Assembly: GCA_041391485.1 (NCBI GenBank)
Contig: JAWKNY010000019.1
Span: forward strand, 1-64,000
From: JACKAF01 sp041391485
GTDB lineage: Bacteria > Bdellovibrionota > FAC87 > UBA2466 > JACKAF01
Length of the DNA stretch: 64,000 nucleotides
Reading direction: 5' to 3'
Shown: in pieces, positions 37,066 to 45,154 of the stretch
Layout: every line of letters starts with the position of its first letter
Numbering within the stretch: position 1 is the first letter of the stretch
Made by a program: the position numbers and the translations under genes
The notes under the pieces: generated by a model
Told to the model about the DNA's origin: nothing
The model's database searches: none
The model's input: only the letters and a program-made list of their open reading frames with translations

Positions 37066-37910
37066 ACGCTTGGCTAAGTTTTCTGGTTTCTTTCATGATG
37101 GTGTTTTCAATAAACGCGCTCGCTAGCGACAGCGCGCTTGATGCCGCGTTAGTAGCCCAATATCACCTTGATGAATTTGACGGTGCCACCAGCTTTCTCG
37201 ATAGCTCTTTTAGCGGAAACAACGGCAGTTGTAGTGGAGGTACCTGCCCCGCCAGCGGCGAGATGGGAGTCTTTGGAAGTGCCCCCCGGTTTGATGGAAC
37301 CGACGACTACATCATCGTCGCGGACAACAACAATTTGGATACCACGGCAACTTTGAGTATTCAGATTTGGTTTTTCCCCACTACCGTCGATGGACAGCCA
37401 GACGGACTCGTGTCAAAGCGCACCACAGCTGGAAGCCAAGAAGCGTATTCTGTATTCCTGTACACCTCCAATCGGATCTATGTGGACATCGACGGCAGTA
37501 ACAATCGTTTTTTTGCTTCAACCACGCTGTCCGCCAACCGGTGGTACCACGTCGTAGTGACCTATGACGGCTCCCAAACCGCTGCGAACCGCGTTCGCGT
37601 TTATGTCAATGGTCGGGAGGATAGCGGCAGCCCCTTCAACGAAACGAGCACGTCCATTCCCAATCGCTCCTCGGCGCTTCACATCGGGATGCTGAACGCC
37701 GCCTACGGCAATGGTTTCCATGGCCTCATGGACGAAGTTTCCATTTACACGTCGGTACTGAGCCGGGCAGATATTGAAAACGCCTTCCGAGCGGGTGCCT
37801 GGCGCATCCACAACGAGTACCTCGCCCATGCCTTTTCGTTTTCTGATGGTTTAAGGCACCCCTCCGCGCATATTCTTTCGGGACTCTGGCGGCTTTTTCC
37901 GCGGGGTTAG
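37059..37910 (+). CDS. LamG/concanavalin-like secreted protein, copy B
   Basis: A 283-residue paralogue of the preceding gene. A signal peptide (LSFLVSFMMVFSINALA) is followed by a single LamG-like domain: AALVAQYHLDEFDGATSF, FDGTDDYIIVADNNNLDTTA, IQIWFFPTTVDGQPDGLVSK, NRWYHVVVTYDGSQTAANR and GLMDEVSIYTSVLSRADIE. Copies A and B share this order and many identities, so they are a tandem duplication. The C-terminal 35 residues are not alike, and one or both ends may be affected by indels. The 3' end overlaps the convergent hydrolase gene by 4 bases. Confidence 0.85.
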   Translation: MVNAWLSFLVSFMMVFSINALASDSALDAALVAQYHLDEFDGATSFLDSSFSGNNGSCSGGTCPASGEMGVFGSAPRFDGTDDYIIVADNNNLDTTATLSIQIWFFPTTVDGQPDGLVSKRTTAGSQEAYSVFLYTSNRIYVDIDGSNNRFFASTTLSANRWYHVVVTYDGSQTAANRVRVYVNGREDSGSPFNETSTSIPNRSSALHIGMLNAAYGNGFHGLMDEVSIYTSVLSRADIENAFRAGAWRIHNEYLAHAFSFSDGLRHPSAHILSGLWRLFPRG

Positions 37911-38671
37911 TTTCTGGGTTTGCCAGCGTGCTTCTGGGCGGCCGAGACAAAAGCAGACACCAAAGCACTCGGGCTCAACATGGAGGCATCACCGGGCTTC
38001 GCCCATTCCGGATGCCATTGCACCCCGACCACAAAGCGATCGGTCGTTCCCGACTCGATGGCTTCTACGATCCCCTCTTCGGATCGGGCGGCAACGCGCA
38101 ATCCGCGGCCGAGATCCTTCACGGCCTGGTGGTGGACACTGACGACCTTACCCGTCTCGGTTCCAAAGATGGAATGCAGGCGAGTCCCTGACTCCAACTG
38201 CACGGTATGCATCAATGCATCGTACAGCTCTTGATCGCGGTGCGGTCCCTTCGCGATTTCAAAGTGCTCCAGATCCTGGTAGAGCGTTCCACCCAGGTAC
38301 ACGTTGAGAATCTGGCAACCTCTACACACCCCCAGCACCGGGAGCCCGTGCTTCTCGGCGAGACGCAACAACTCCAACTCGTACGCATCTTGATACGGAT
38401 CGCCGCTCCACTCCGGAACGATGGGCTCTTCCCCATATTGTTTGGGGCTAACGTCCGCCCCACCGGCGAGCACAATCCCATCCAAACGGGGCACCAAAGT
38501 TTCCAGTCCCGTCAACTCAACTGGGTGCACAACTCCCACTACGTCAGCTCCCGCTTTGATAAGAAACTCGCCCAGTTGTTGTTCAAAATAGGAGAGTCGT
38601 TTATTTTTGAAGAGACGGCGATGCGGTTCGGGGTGAAAGAAGTTCGCGGATATTCCGATCAAAGGTCGCAT
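37907..38671 (-). CDS. class I glutamine-amidotransferase-like hydrolase (PuuD/peptidase C26 type)
   Basis: A 254-residue cytosolic enzyme of the gamma-glutamyl-GABA hydrolase family. Motifs: IGISANFFHPEPHRR at the N-terminus, DGIVLAGGADVSPKQYGEE (oxyanion region), the nucleophile in LGVCRGCQILNVYLGGTL, VSVHHQAVKDLG, and the His-Glu in VGVQWHPEWAKPGD. In E. coli PuuD splits gamma-Glu-GABA in putrescine breakdown. No putrescine genes are near, so the substrate may be another gamma-glutamyl amide. Confidence 0.88.
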   Translation of the reverse strand: MRPLIGISANFFHPEPHRRLFKNKRLSYFEQQLGEFLIKAGADVVGVVHPVELTGLETLVPRLDGIVLAGGADVSPKQYGEEPIVPEWSGDPYQDAYELELLRLAEKHGLPVLGVCRGCQILNVYLGGTLYQDLEHFEIAKGPHRDQELYDALMHTVQLESGTRLHSIFGTETGKVVSVHHQAVKDLGRGLRVAARSEEGIVEAIESGTTDRFVVGVQWHPEWAKPGDASMLSPSALVSAFVSAAQKHAGKPRN

Positions 38672-38749
38672 GTCGGATTCATACTGACCACTCCGGACCC
38701 AGGCTACTTAATTTTTCCGTAGGCCATATTTTTCCGCCGTGTCAATTGA

Positions 38750-38778
38750 TTGACATTCCATGTGGACGTCGATAGACT
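38750..38778 (+). promoter_or_regulatory. sigma70-type promoter
   Basis: TTGACA (38750-38755) and TAGACT (38773-38778) with a 17-base spacer, about 70 bases before the sigma54 activator start. The -35 box is consensus and the -10 matches at four of six. Confidence 0.6.
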
Positions 38779-38847
38779 AAAGTTAAGCATCTCTTTAAAC
38801 TAATTCCCTAACAACGAATAGCTAACGAGCCACAGTCACAGGATACT

Positions 38848-40209
38848 ATGATCCCCCGTTTGTTGCTTTTTGAACCCGACGCGTCAAGGAGTGAGGCCTT
38901 CCGCAAGGAGCTGGAAGAACTTCACGTTTGGATCGCAGCGGTAGAAAACACGGAGTCCGGCTTCGAGCTACTCAAAAAACAGTTTTTTCACCTTTGTGTT
39001 TGGTCCTGCGACACGGAAGAGGACTTGGCGGGGCTAAGCCGCATCCGCCAGCTGCGCCCCGAGACAGCCGTCATTGCGATGAGTGAGAAGGCCGACTCCG
39101 ATCACGTGGTCGACTGCATCCGCCATGGAGCGTCCAATTTTTGGGGACGCGAAGACTCCATCCAAGGTTTGATCGAAGCCGTTCGCAAAACCATGGATCG
39201 CACGGTGGCCGATGCCCCCATCGAGACCGAAGAATTCGAATACCCCGAGCTGGCCGGACGTCACCCCAGCATCAAAAAGATTTTCAAAGTCATTCACCAG
39301 ATCAAAGACAGTGATTCGACGGTCCTTATCACCGGCGAAAGCGGAACCGGTAAGGAACTCGTGGCGCGCGCCGTGCACGCGCTTAGCCAGCGGACCCGTC
39401 AGCCTTTTGTAGCCGTCAACTGCAGTGCGATTCCCGCAAACTTGCTGGAAAGCGAGCTTTTTGGACACGTGAAAGGGGCGTTCACAGGGGCTACTCAAAA
39501 TCGGCCCGGCCGGTTTAGCCTGGCTGGCACCGGCACGCTCTTTCTCGACGAAATCGGAGAGCTCCCGGTGGATCTGCAGGCCAAGATCCTACGGGCTCTG
39601 CAGCACAAGGTATTTGAACCCGTCGGAAGCGCCCAAAGTTTAACGCTGAATGCGCGCATCATCGCGGCCACCAACCAAAACCTGGACACGGCGGTCGCCG
39701 AGAAGCGCTTCAGAGAAGATCTTTTCTATAGGCTGAATGTGATTCCGGTATTCATGCCGCCCCTGCGAGCGCGAAAATCGGACGTTCCGCTCCTGGTGGG
39801 AAGATTTCTCGAACGATTCAACAAGCTAAACCGTAAGCACTTTTCGGGAATTTCAGAAGAGGCCATGCACTGTCTGATGCAATACCATTGGCCCGGAAAC
39901 ATTAGAGAGCTTGAGAACCTTATCGAGCGAGTCGTGGTGCTAAAGGAAGGGAACGGACTGATTGAACTCAAGGACTTTCCGGTCGGCTACTTCAGAAACG
40001 TCCGTTTGGAACGCTTTGTCGCAAACGTTGCGTTCCCCGAGGAAGGTCTCAATTTCAACGACGCCGTCAATGAATTTGAAAATGAGCTGATCCTACAGGC
40101 ACTGCGTTCTACTCAAGGAAACAAAAACAAAGCAGCTTCCCTTCTGAAACTAAACCGCACAACACTGGTAGAAAAGCTTAAGCGCAAGGGGCTTAGGATA
40201 GTCTCGTAG
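38848..40209 (+). CDS. sigma54-dependent transcriptional activator with degenerate receiver
   Basis: A 453-residue NtrC-type enhancer-binding protein. Residues 1-120 have the receiver fold but lack its chemistry: where the phosphoacceptor Asp is expected the sequence is LCVWSCDTEED, and the usual Lys is in FWGRED. Residues about 135-375 are the AAA+ domain with Walker A ITGESGTGKELVARA, the sigma54-contact loop GAFTGA in HVKGAFTGATQNRPG, Walker B LFLDEIGELPVDLQ and the arginine-finger region FREDLFYRLNVIPVF. The C-terminal Fis-type helix-turn-helix includes NKNKAASLLKLNRTTLVEKL. It is likely active without classical phosphorylation, or is regulated by another input. No partner kinase is adjacent. 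Confidence 0.93.
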   Translation: MIPRLLLFEPDASRSEAFRKELEELHVWIAAVENTESGFELLKKQFFHLCVWSCDTEEDLAGLSRIRQLRPETAVIAMSEKADSDHVVDCIRHGASNFWGREDSIQGLIEAVRKTMDRTVADAPIETEEFEYPELAGRHPSIKKIFKVIHQIKDSDSTVLITGESGTGKELVARAVHALSQRTRQPFVAVNCSAIPANLLESELFGHVKGAFTGATQNRPGRFSLAGTGTLFLDEIGELPVDLQAKILRALQHKVFEPVGSAQSLTLNARIIAATNQNLDTAVAEKRFREDLFYRLNVIPVFMPPLRARKSDVPLLVGRFLERFNKLNRKHFSGISEEAMHCLMQYHWPGNIRELENLIERVVVLKEGNGLIELKDFPVGYFRNVRLERFVANVAFPEEGLNFNDAVNEFENELILQALRSTQGNKNKAASLLKLNRTTLVEKLKRKGLRIVS

Positions 40210-40210
40210 C

Positions 40211-41011
40211 CTACTCGGTGTTTCCCGTCTTCTTCTCTTTCTCTTTTTCTTTGGCTGCTTTCTCACCGTCATCTACGAACTGATTGATGAAGTACTTGAG
40301 GATGTTGCTCCGCTGGGCGCCGCCGATAAGAGACTTCGTGTCTTCGTACAGGGTAGGATCGTTCACGAGCGCCCCCACCGTGCCATCGCCTTTGTCGATC
40401 TTTTTCAGGATACTCTCCAGATGCGCGAGCGACTTTGCGAGCGAATTGCCACCCCGCTGAATCTTAAGTTCTGCGGTGATCGCGTTTAAATTGTTGGAAA
40501 GGCGGGTCAGGCTCTTTAACAGCTTCTCGACATCTCCACCCTCGCGGAACTGGCGTTCAATACTCCCGACAAGATCTCCACCCTTACTGAACAAATCTGA
40601 CTCGGTTTCCGTTTCGATCTCGTCCCCATCCTTTAGCATCGGGGAATCCGCCGTTCCAATGCTCAGCTCGATGTATTTGTCCCCCAGCACACCCTGCGTA
40701 GCAATCTTAGCCGTCGAATCCTGACGGATGCGGTCTTGAACAGATTTCAAAACTGAAAAACGGACAACGAGTTCCTTGGAGCCGTCCATTTTTACCTCAA
40801 TCGACTCCACGACACCCACGCGCAAACCGGAAAGAGAGACTTCGGAACCGTAATGCAGCCCCTTTACGTTGGGGAAATGGGCGACCAGCTCGTAGTCGGA
40901 AGCAAACACACCACTGCCGCCTCCTACATTGAATAGGATAAACAAAAATCCCACAAAGCCCAGCGTCACAAAGATGCCAAGGACTACGTTATTTGCGATC
41001 TTGCGATCCAT
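40211..41011 (-). CDS. mlaD: MCE-domain lipid-binding subunit of Mla-type transporter
   Basis: A periplasmic lipid-binding ring protein anchored in the inner membrane. One N-terminal membrane helix (VVLGIFVTLGFVGFLFILFN) is followed by the MCE domain (YELVAHFPNVKGLHYGSEVS, then LSGLRVGVVESIEV), and the domain ends with GVLGDKYIELSIG. A long amphipathic tail with probable coiled coil follows, ending in a Lys/Glu-rich stretch. The 266-residue length fits deltaproteobacterial MlaD. It starts directly after mlaF, and its stop faces the sigma54 activator stop. Confidence 0.94.
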   Translation of the reverse strand: MDRKIANNVVLGIFVTLGFVGFLFILFNVGGGSGVFASDYELVAHFPNVKGLHYGSEVSLSGLRVGVVESIEVKMDGSKELVVRFSVLKSVQDRIRQDSTAKIATQGVLGDKYIELSIGTADSPMLKDGDEIETETESDLFSKGGDLVGSIERQFREGGDVEKLLKSLTRLSNNLNAITAELKIQRGGNSLAKSLAHLESILKKIDKGDGTVGALVNDPTLYEDTKSLIGGAQRSNILKYFINQFVDDGEKAAKEKEKEKKTGNTE

Positions 41012-41755
41012 CTAATCTGTTTCTCCGTCAATAAAGCCGCGTACCGCCGGATCCGTTGACTTCTTAATCTTATCCACCGTATCCATCGCGATGATCTTCC
41101 CCTCTTTCAGGAAAGCAATTCGATCGCTCACGGCAAATAGACTCGTCATATCGTGAGTCACCAGAACCGATGTCGCTCCTTTATCTTGCAACATAAGAAT
41201 AATCTTCAAAATCTGTCTCGTATTGTACGGATCCAGCCCGGTCGTCGGCTCATCATAAAGAATGACCTCAGGATCCATAATAATACTTCGTGCCACTCCC
41301 ACGCGCTTTTGCATCCCACCGCTGAGATCTGCGGGCAAAAGGTACTCACTCCCTTCGAGCCCTACCATCGACAAGGTCTGCATGACTTTGTCGTGTATTT
41401 CCTTCTCGCTCATCTCCGTGTGTGCCCTGAGCGGGTAAGCAAGGTTCTCTTTGACTGACAAACTATCAAACAAAGCTCCATGCTGAAAAGCGTAAGCGAT
41501 ACGATTGCGTACCCGGACCAAATTGTCTTCATCAAGAGGTACCACATCTTCGCCATGAAAAAGTATTTGACCTTTATCCGGTTTCTCGAGTCCAATCATG
41601 GATCTCAACAAAACACTTTTTCCCGATCCACTTCCACCCATTAAGGTCAAAATTTCGCCCTTGCGTATGCTAAGGTTCACGCCTTTGTGAACCACCTTGT
41701 CTCCGAACTTCTTGTAGAAGTTTTTGACCTTGATGATTTCTTCCACCTCAGTCAT
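41012..41755 (-). CDS. mlaF: ABC transporter ATPase, Mla type
   Basis: A cytosolic ATPase that powers phospholipid traffic between membranes. The 247-residue protein has Walker A LMGGSGSGKSVLLRSM, the Q loop AYAFQHGALFDSLSV with the FQHGALF typical of the MlaF group, the ABC signature LSGGMQKRVGVARSI, Walker B EVILYDEPTTGLDP and the switch VTHDMTS. It overlaps the 3' end of mlaE by 1 base and abuts mlaD. Confidence 0.95.
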   Translation of the reverse strand: MTEVEEIIKVKNFYKKFGDKVVHKGVNLSIRKGEILTLMGGSGSGKSVLLRSMIGLEKPDKGQILFHGEDVVPLDEDNLVRVRNRIAYAFQHGALFDSLSVKENLAYPLRAHTEMSEKEIHDKVMQTLSMVGLEGSEYLLPADLSGGMQKRVGVARSIIMDPEVILYDEPTTGLDPYNTRQILKIILMLQDKGATSVLVTHDMTSLFAVSDRIAFLKEGKIIAMDTVDKIKKSTDPAVRGFIDGETD

Positions 41756-42562
41756 CAGGTCACTTCCATCAGCAAAAAGAGCTTTGTAAGAACAAAATCA
41801 AAAATCGTAATCAAAATCGAAGAGGTCACCACGGCGTGAGTTGTCGACTGACCCACCCTTGTGTTCCTCCCTTGGTCTGCAGACCGTAGTAACAGGAGGT
41901 AACCCCTATGATCACCGCAAAAACCAAGGTCTTTGCCACACCCACTAGAGGTCATTCGGAGCCATGACCATGATCGCCTGATGAAAGTAATAGTCCGAAT
42001 TCAAATTCAGCTCGAACTGCGACAACACCATACCGCCCATAATGCCAATAAGATCCGCCATCACCGTCAAGAGCGGGCACATCAGCAAGAGAGCCAGCAG
42101 TCTGGGAATGACCAGACGCTTGAGAGGATCCGTCCCCAAAGCGCGGATCGCATCAATCTGCTGCGTAACGCTCATCGATCCAACTCGGCAGCGATACCCG
42201 ATCCCACGCGGCCGGCCAGCATCAAGCAGGTCATTACCGGCCCCAGCTCGCGCATAATGGACAAACCCACCACACGGGGAACGTAAATCTTTCCGCCAAA
42301 CCGTTCGAGTCCATAACCAAACTGAATCGACATTACGAATCCGATGGAAAGGGCCGTAATGAACACAATCGAAAAACTCTTTACCCCGATGGCAGCACTG
42401 CTCGATGAAAAGGCCAAAATGGAATGGCGGGCGGAACAGCACCCGACAAGAGGCGTAGAAGAGGTTTGCCGCCCCTCCCAGAAAATCCAAGCCACGAAAA
42501 AACGAGTCCAAAGATCTCGTCTTTGTCAGGACTAGGAAATCAATTGCCTTCTCTTTTGGCAT
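41755..42562 (-). pseudogene. mlaE: Mla-type ABC permease, multiply frameshifted
   Basis: Inner-membrane permease of the Mla system. Reading from 42562 leftward, the segments are: LGGAANLFYASCRVLFRPPF (first frame); IGVKSFSIVFITALSIGFVM and GLSIMRELGPVMTCLMLAGR (second frame, about 42430-42180); SMSVTQQIDAIRALGTDPLK and FELNLNSDYYFHQAIMVMAP (first frame again, to about 41945); VGVAKTLVFAVIIGVTSCYY (third frame); and STTHAVVTSSILITIF to the stop. Four small indels, near 42430, 42178, 41942 and 41867, would restore a normal permease of about 268 residues. All residues between them are well conserved and mlaF/mlaD are intact, so sequencing error is likelier than decay. Confidence 0.88.
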
Positions 42563-43076
42563 ACCTAAAGCTCATTACCAACTGTTTAAACTCTGCTACG
42601 TCACCTGCAGAGATCTGTTTTTTGTTCAGCAGTGTGAAGTCAAAGATGCAGCCACCTTTGGAAATCACAAAAATCTCGAAACGGATCGGATCCTGACCGG
42701 CCTCACCGCGCACCGAAGAGTACAAACCCTGCGCCCCATTCACTTCCAGATACGTCTGGCGAATGAAAACGACGTTGCGCACTCCGATGAGCAGGTGGCG
42801 AGTGAGTACCTGTAGATCGGCATCTGCATGCCGGTTGCAGGAACTGCTCACCGCGACCAAAGAACCTGACTTGAGCTTAAAAGCCCTGTCTCCGTTCCCC
42901 TTATCCGTAGACTCCCAACGCTTGGGGGGGCTGATATGGTAGCCTTCCGCGTGTCGAACAGATCGTTCGCCACCAAAGCAACCAGCGAACAACAGCAGCA
43001 AAGCTACTGGGATTCGTTTCCGCCAAGTTCTAGGCTGCGCTATTTCAATGCTGCATCGCATAGGAATCTCATTCAC
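42540..43076 (-). CDS. lipoprotein at the head of the mla operon
   Basis: A 178-residue protein with a lipoprotein signal (RIPVALLLLFAGCFGG, Cys33 as lipidation site; an internal Met at residue 7 may be the true start). The mature part includes YHISPPKRWESTDKGNGD and IFVISKGGCIFDFTLLNKKQ and resembles small PsbP/DUF-type single-domain lipoproteins only loosely; I recognise no family. It overlaps the mlaE start by 23 bases, so it is co-transcribed with mlaEFD. It could be an accessory factor in lipid transport, which is inference from position. Confidence 0.72.
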   Translation of the reverse strand: MNEIPMRCSIEIAQPRTWRKRIPVALLLLFAGCFGGERSVRHAEGYHISPPKRWESTDKGNGDRAFKLKSGSLVAVSSSCNRHADADLQVLTRHLLIGVRNVVFIRQTYLEVNGAQGLYSSVRGEAGQDPIRFEIFVISKGGCIFDFTLLNKKQISAGDVAEFKQLVMSFRYAKREGN

Positions 43077-43132
43077 TTATCGGAATCCGAGTTGAAAGAA
43101 TCGACGCAAATTAGTCAAGTATTTCCCATTAG

Positions 43133-44725
43133 TTACAATTTTTTTTGGCGCGTCTGGTTATAAACCCCTCCCGAAGCCGCTCCCAGAGGGGCTTTGCGAC
43201 AGAGGAAAAGGTTGTACCGGGGGGTCCTCCGGAGCCACCCGTTGAAGTCAAATGGGTAAAGCCAAGGCGGGACCGTCGCGTGCTCCAGCTCACACTGCAC
43301 ACCGGGGGCCTGAAAGGCTTCTGGCAAAACGTCCTCCCGCCAAAAAAGATAAGCGCTTTTCTCTTTATCCACGGCTTCTAGAAACTCCTCCGGCCGATCA
43401 AAGTGCACAAAGTGAAGTCCTTCAAACCAAAAAAACTTATGACGGCTCACCGGCCCATAAGGATGGCTATCCTTATAATAGAGAGTGACTTCCTCTCCGA
43501 CTTTGCGGGCGACATGCGAATAAAAATCGCTCTTCACATCGGCCGGCTTTAGAAGACTGGCCAGAAGCAGGAGCCCGTTGAGGGCGAAGAGCACTTGAAG
43601 GCCGAGTTTCCCGGCCCGTCCCACCGATCGCTCGAGCGAATCGACCAAAAGCCCCACCTGCATGAGTGCCGGAACGAGTATGGGGATGAGAAAGCGCGCC
43701 TCTTTGTGGCCGATGGCCGAGTGAACCAAGAAAAAGGGAACAGACATCCAAGTTAACAGGTGAAACGGAAATCGGAACCAAGCCCAAAAGGTGCCCAGCA
43801 TCAGCACCCAACTTAGAGGAGGACCCGCCTTCACCGCCAAGAGCTTGGGGTACGCCCACCAAGGAGAGGTGCCAAATTCGGCGACCTTCCCCACCCACAG
43901 GTTCTGGTAAAAATACTCCCATGCCGAAACACCCCAATAGCCGTAGCCCCACCTATCGACGACAATGCCAATGAGAAGGGTGAGGATCACTCCCGGAAAG
44001 ATGAGAAACACACGGGGGTTTCGTTGCAGGATGAGGAAGTACGCCACCGCTCCGGCCACTGCCACCGCCGCTTGAAAGCGAAACTGAAACGCAAAGCCCC
44101 AAAACAGTCCCGCCCACAGGAAACCGCGTATTTGATTTTCGGTTGGCGACCGCAGACAAGCGGAGATTCCAAACAGCAGAAAAGCGGAACTCCAGGTTTC
44201 CGAAGAAGTGCGCACGGCGAGATACGGCACACACCAGAAGAAGAATACCGCCAGAACGGTAGCGCGCCACACCTCGGATCGTTGGAACCAGGGACGGCTC
44301 TTCTGCGCGAAGCAAGCGATGGCAGCCAAGGAAAGGACTCCAGAAAGCAAACGGTAAACAAATGCCCACTGAGGCGGCTCGTTTAAACCCATCCCCTGAA
44401 GCACTCGAGTCACCGCGTACAAGAGGGAAGGCTGCAACCAGGATCGCATCCCGTGGTGGTACTCCCACGCCATGTTGGGAACGTCGGCAGATCCCAATTT
44501 GAGAGCTACGTATTCCAGGATTTGAAAATGTTCATCCGGGTGGTGGTAACCGACGGAGAAAACCGCTGCGAGAAAATACACCACTGCCGCGACGGTAGCG
44601 GTTTTCTTTAAATACTGACGATCGGAAACGCTAAGAACTTGGCCCAACACGCGGGCATAATCCCAAGTGGATCCTCGCCTGGCAAGTCGCCCGGAATTGT
44701 CCCCGCGCACGCCAAATTGTGTCAC
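43133..44725 (-). CDS. GT22-family (ALG9/PIG-B-like) mannosyltransferase-like membrane protein
   Basis: A 530-residue protein with about ten membrane helices. The luminal/periplasmic catalytic loop HHPDEHFQILEYVALKLG (with the GT22 HxDExxQ-like motif) and the following AWEYHHGMRSWLQPSLLY match eukaryotic GPI and dolichol-mannose-dependent mannosyltransferases and their bacterial relatives. It should use a polyprenyl-phosphate sugar and act on the periplasmic side; the acceptor is unknown. SAIGHKEARFLIPILVPAL is another family block. A GC-rich inverted repeat (CCCCTC near 43166, GAGGGG near 43188) falls within its last codons and may act as a terminator; if so, the last residues may be misread. 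Confidence 0.85.
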   Translation of the reverse strand: MTQFGVRGDNSGRLARRGSTWDYARVLGQVLSVSDRQYLKKTATVAAVVYFLAAVFSVGYHHPDEHFQILEYVALKLGSADVPNMAWEYHHGMRSWLQPSLLYAVTRVLQGMGLNEPPQWAFVYRLLSGVLSLAAIACFAQKSRPWFQRSEVWRATVLAVFFFWCVPYLAVRTSSETWSSAFLLFGISACLRSPTENQIRGFLWAGLFWGFAFQFRFQAAVAVAGAVAYFLILQRNPRVFLIFPGVILTLLIGIVVDRWGYGYWGVSAWEYFYQNLWVGKVAEFGTSPWWAYPKLLAVKAGPPLSWVLMLGTFWAWFRFPFHLLTWMSVPFFLVHSAIGHKEARFLIPILVPALMQVGLLVDSLERSVGRAGKLGLQVLFALNGLLLLASLLKPADVKSDFYSHVARKVGEEVTLYYKDSHPYGPVSRHKFFWFEGLHFVHFDRPEEFLEAVDKEKSAYLFWREDVLPEAFQAPGVQCELEHATVPPWLYPFDFNGWLRRTPRYNLFLCRKAPLGAASGGVYNQTRQKKL

Positions 44726-44819
44726 TAGCGCGCCAGAGCCTCCATCTTAACTACCTAGAAATACTCATATTATCCCCGCGCCCGTAGACTCTGGGTGCGC
44801 AGCCCGGTGGTTTGGACGC

Positions 44820-44834
44820 TGGCACGTCCTTGCA
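44820..44834 (+). promoter_or_regulatory. sigma54 promoter-like element, spacer one base short
   Basis: TGGCACGTCCTTGCA matches the -24/-12 consensus (TGGCAC-N5-TTGCA) except that the spacer is 4, not 5. The expected transcript start, about 12 bases on, coincides with the start of the structured region. The spacing is normally strict, so it is functional only if this is another one-base deletion. Confidence 0.35.
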
Positions 44835-44845
44835 TACACATAGAG

Positions 44846-45154
44846 TACGGCCCGCACGGCGGGCGCAGAGTTTATCCGGAAGGGCGACTTCCGGATCGAG
44901 GGTCGAAAGAAATGGGGGAAGCCGGTACGGAGTAGACCGGCGACACGAGGCATTTCCTGGCTCCTTTGGGAGTTCGGGAAAAACGAACTGCTCGTAGGGC
45001 AGCAGTTGGGGGCAGGCGGAAGCTTGCTTCTGTTAAAACCACTACTCCTCTCTCACACCCGTTGTTTTCGAAAGAAAACGACGGAAATAGGCAGGCTCCA
45101 CGTTTGCTTCGCAACTTTCAAACGTGGGGCCTTCCTATAATCTCTGAAAAGGCT
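44846..45154 (+). ncRNA. structured non-coding leader or RNA of unknown family
   Basis: No gene is convincing here. The stretch packs successive perfect or near-perfect hairpins: 44850-44864 (6-bp stem, GCCCGC/GCGGGC), 44874-44896 (9-bp stem, ATCCGGAAG/CTTCCGGAT), 44921-44941 (6 bp, GCCGGT/ACCGGC), 44971-44989 (6 bp, AGTTCG/CGAACT), 45060-45080 (about 10 bp with a GAAA tetraloop) and 45094-45131 (13 bp with one wobble). The last lies just before the kinase start at 45155 and could act as an attenuator or terminator, although the T tract after it is poor. I could not match it to RNase P, tmRNA, SRP, 6S or a known riboswitch. A TATAAT occurs at 45136-45141. Confidence 0.45.

Noticed and set aside
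42424..42696. Plus-strand reading frames over mlaE
   Set aside because: They are antisense to a conserved permease and have no family features.
43164..43190. Bidirectional terminator (CCCCTC/GAGGGG)
   Set aside because: It falls inside the last codons of the GT22 gene and has only a three-T tract. It is noted in that entry, not called as a feature.
44905..44945. Cobalamin-riboswitch-like GGGGGAAGCCGGT followed by ACCGGC
   Set aside because: The conserved CCGCCACTG-type core that should follow is absent and the downstream gene is a protein kinase, so the match is partial and probably fortuitous.
44726..45154. RNase P RNA, tmRNA, SRP RNA or 6S RNA
   Set aside because: None of their signature segments (such as GAGGAAAGUCC or the tRNA-like CCA end) is present.
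44966..45154. 63-residue N-terminal extension of the Ser/Thr kinase
   Set aside because: It spans the hairpin-rich region, has no protein-like conservation and the ATG at 45155 gives the normal kinase start.
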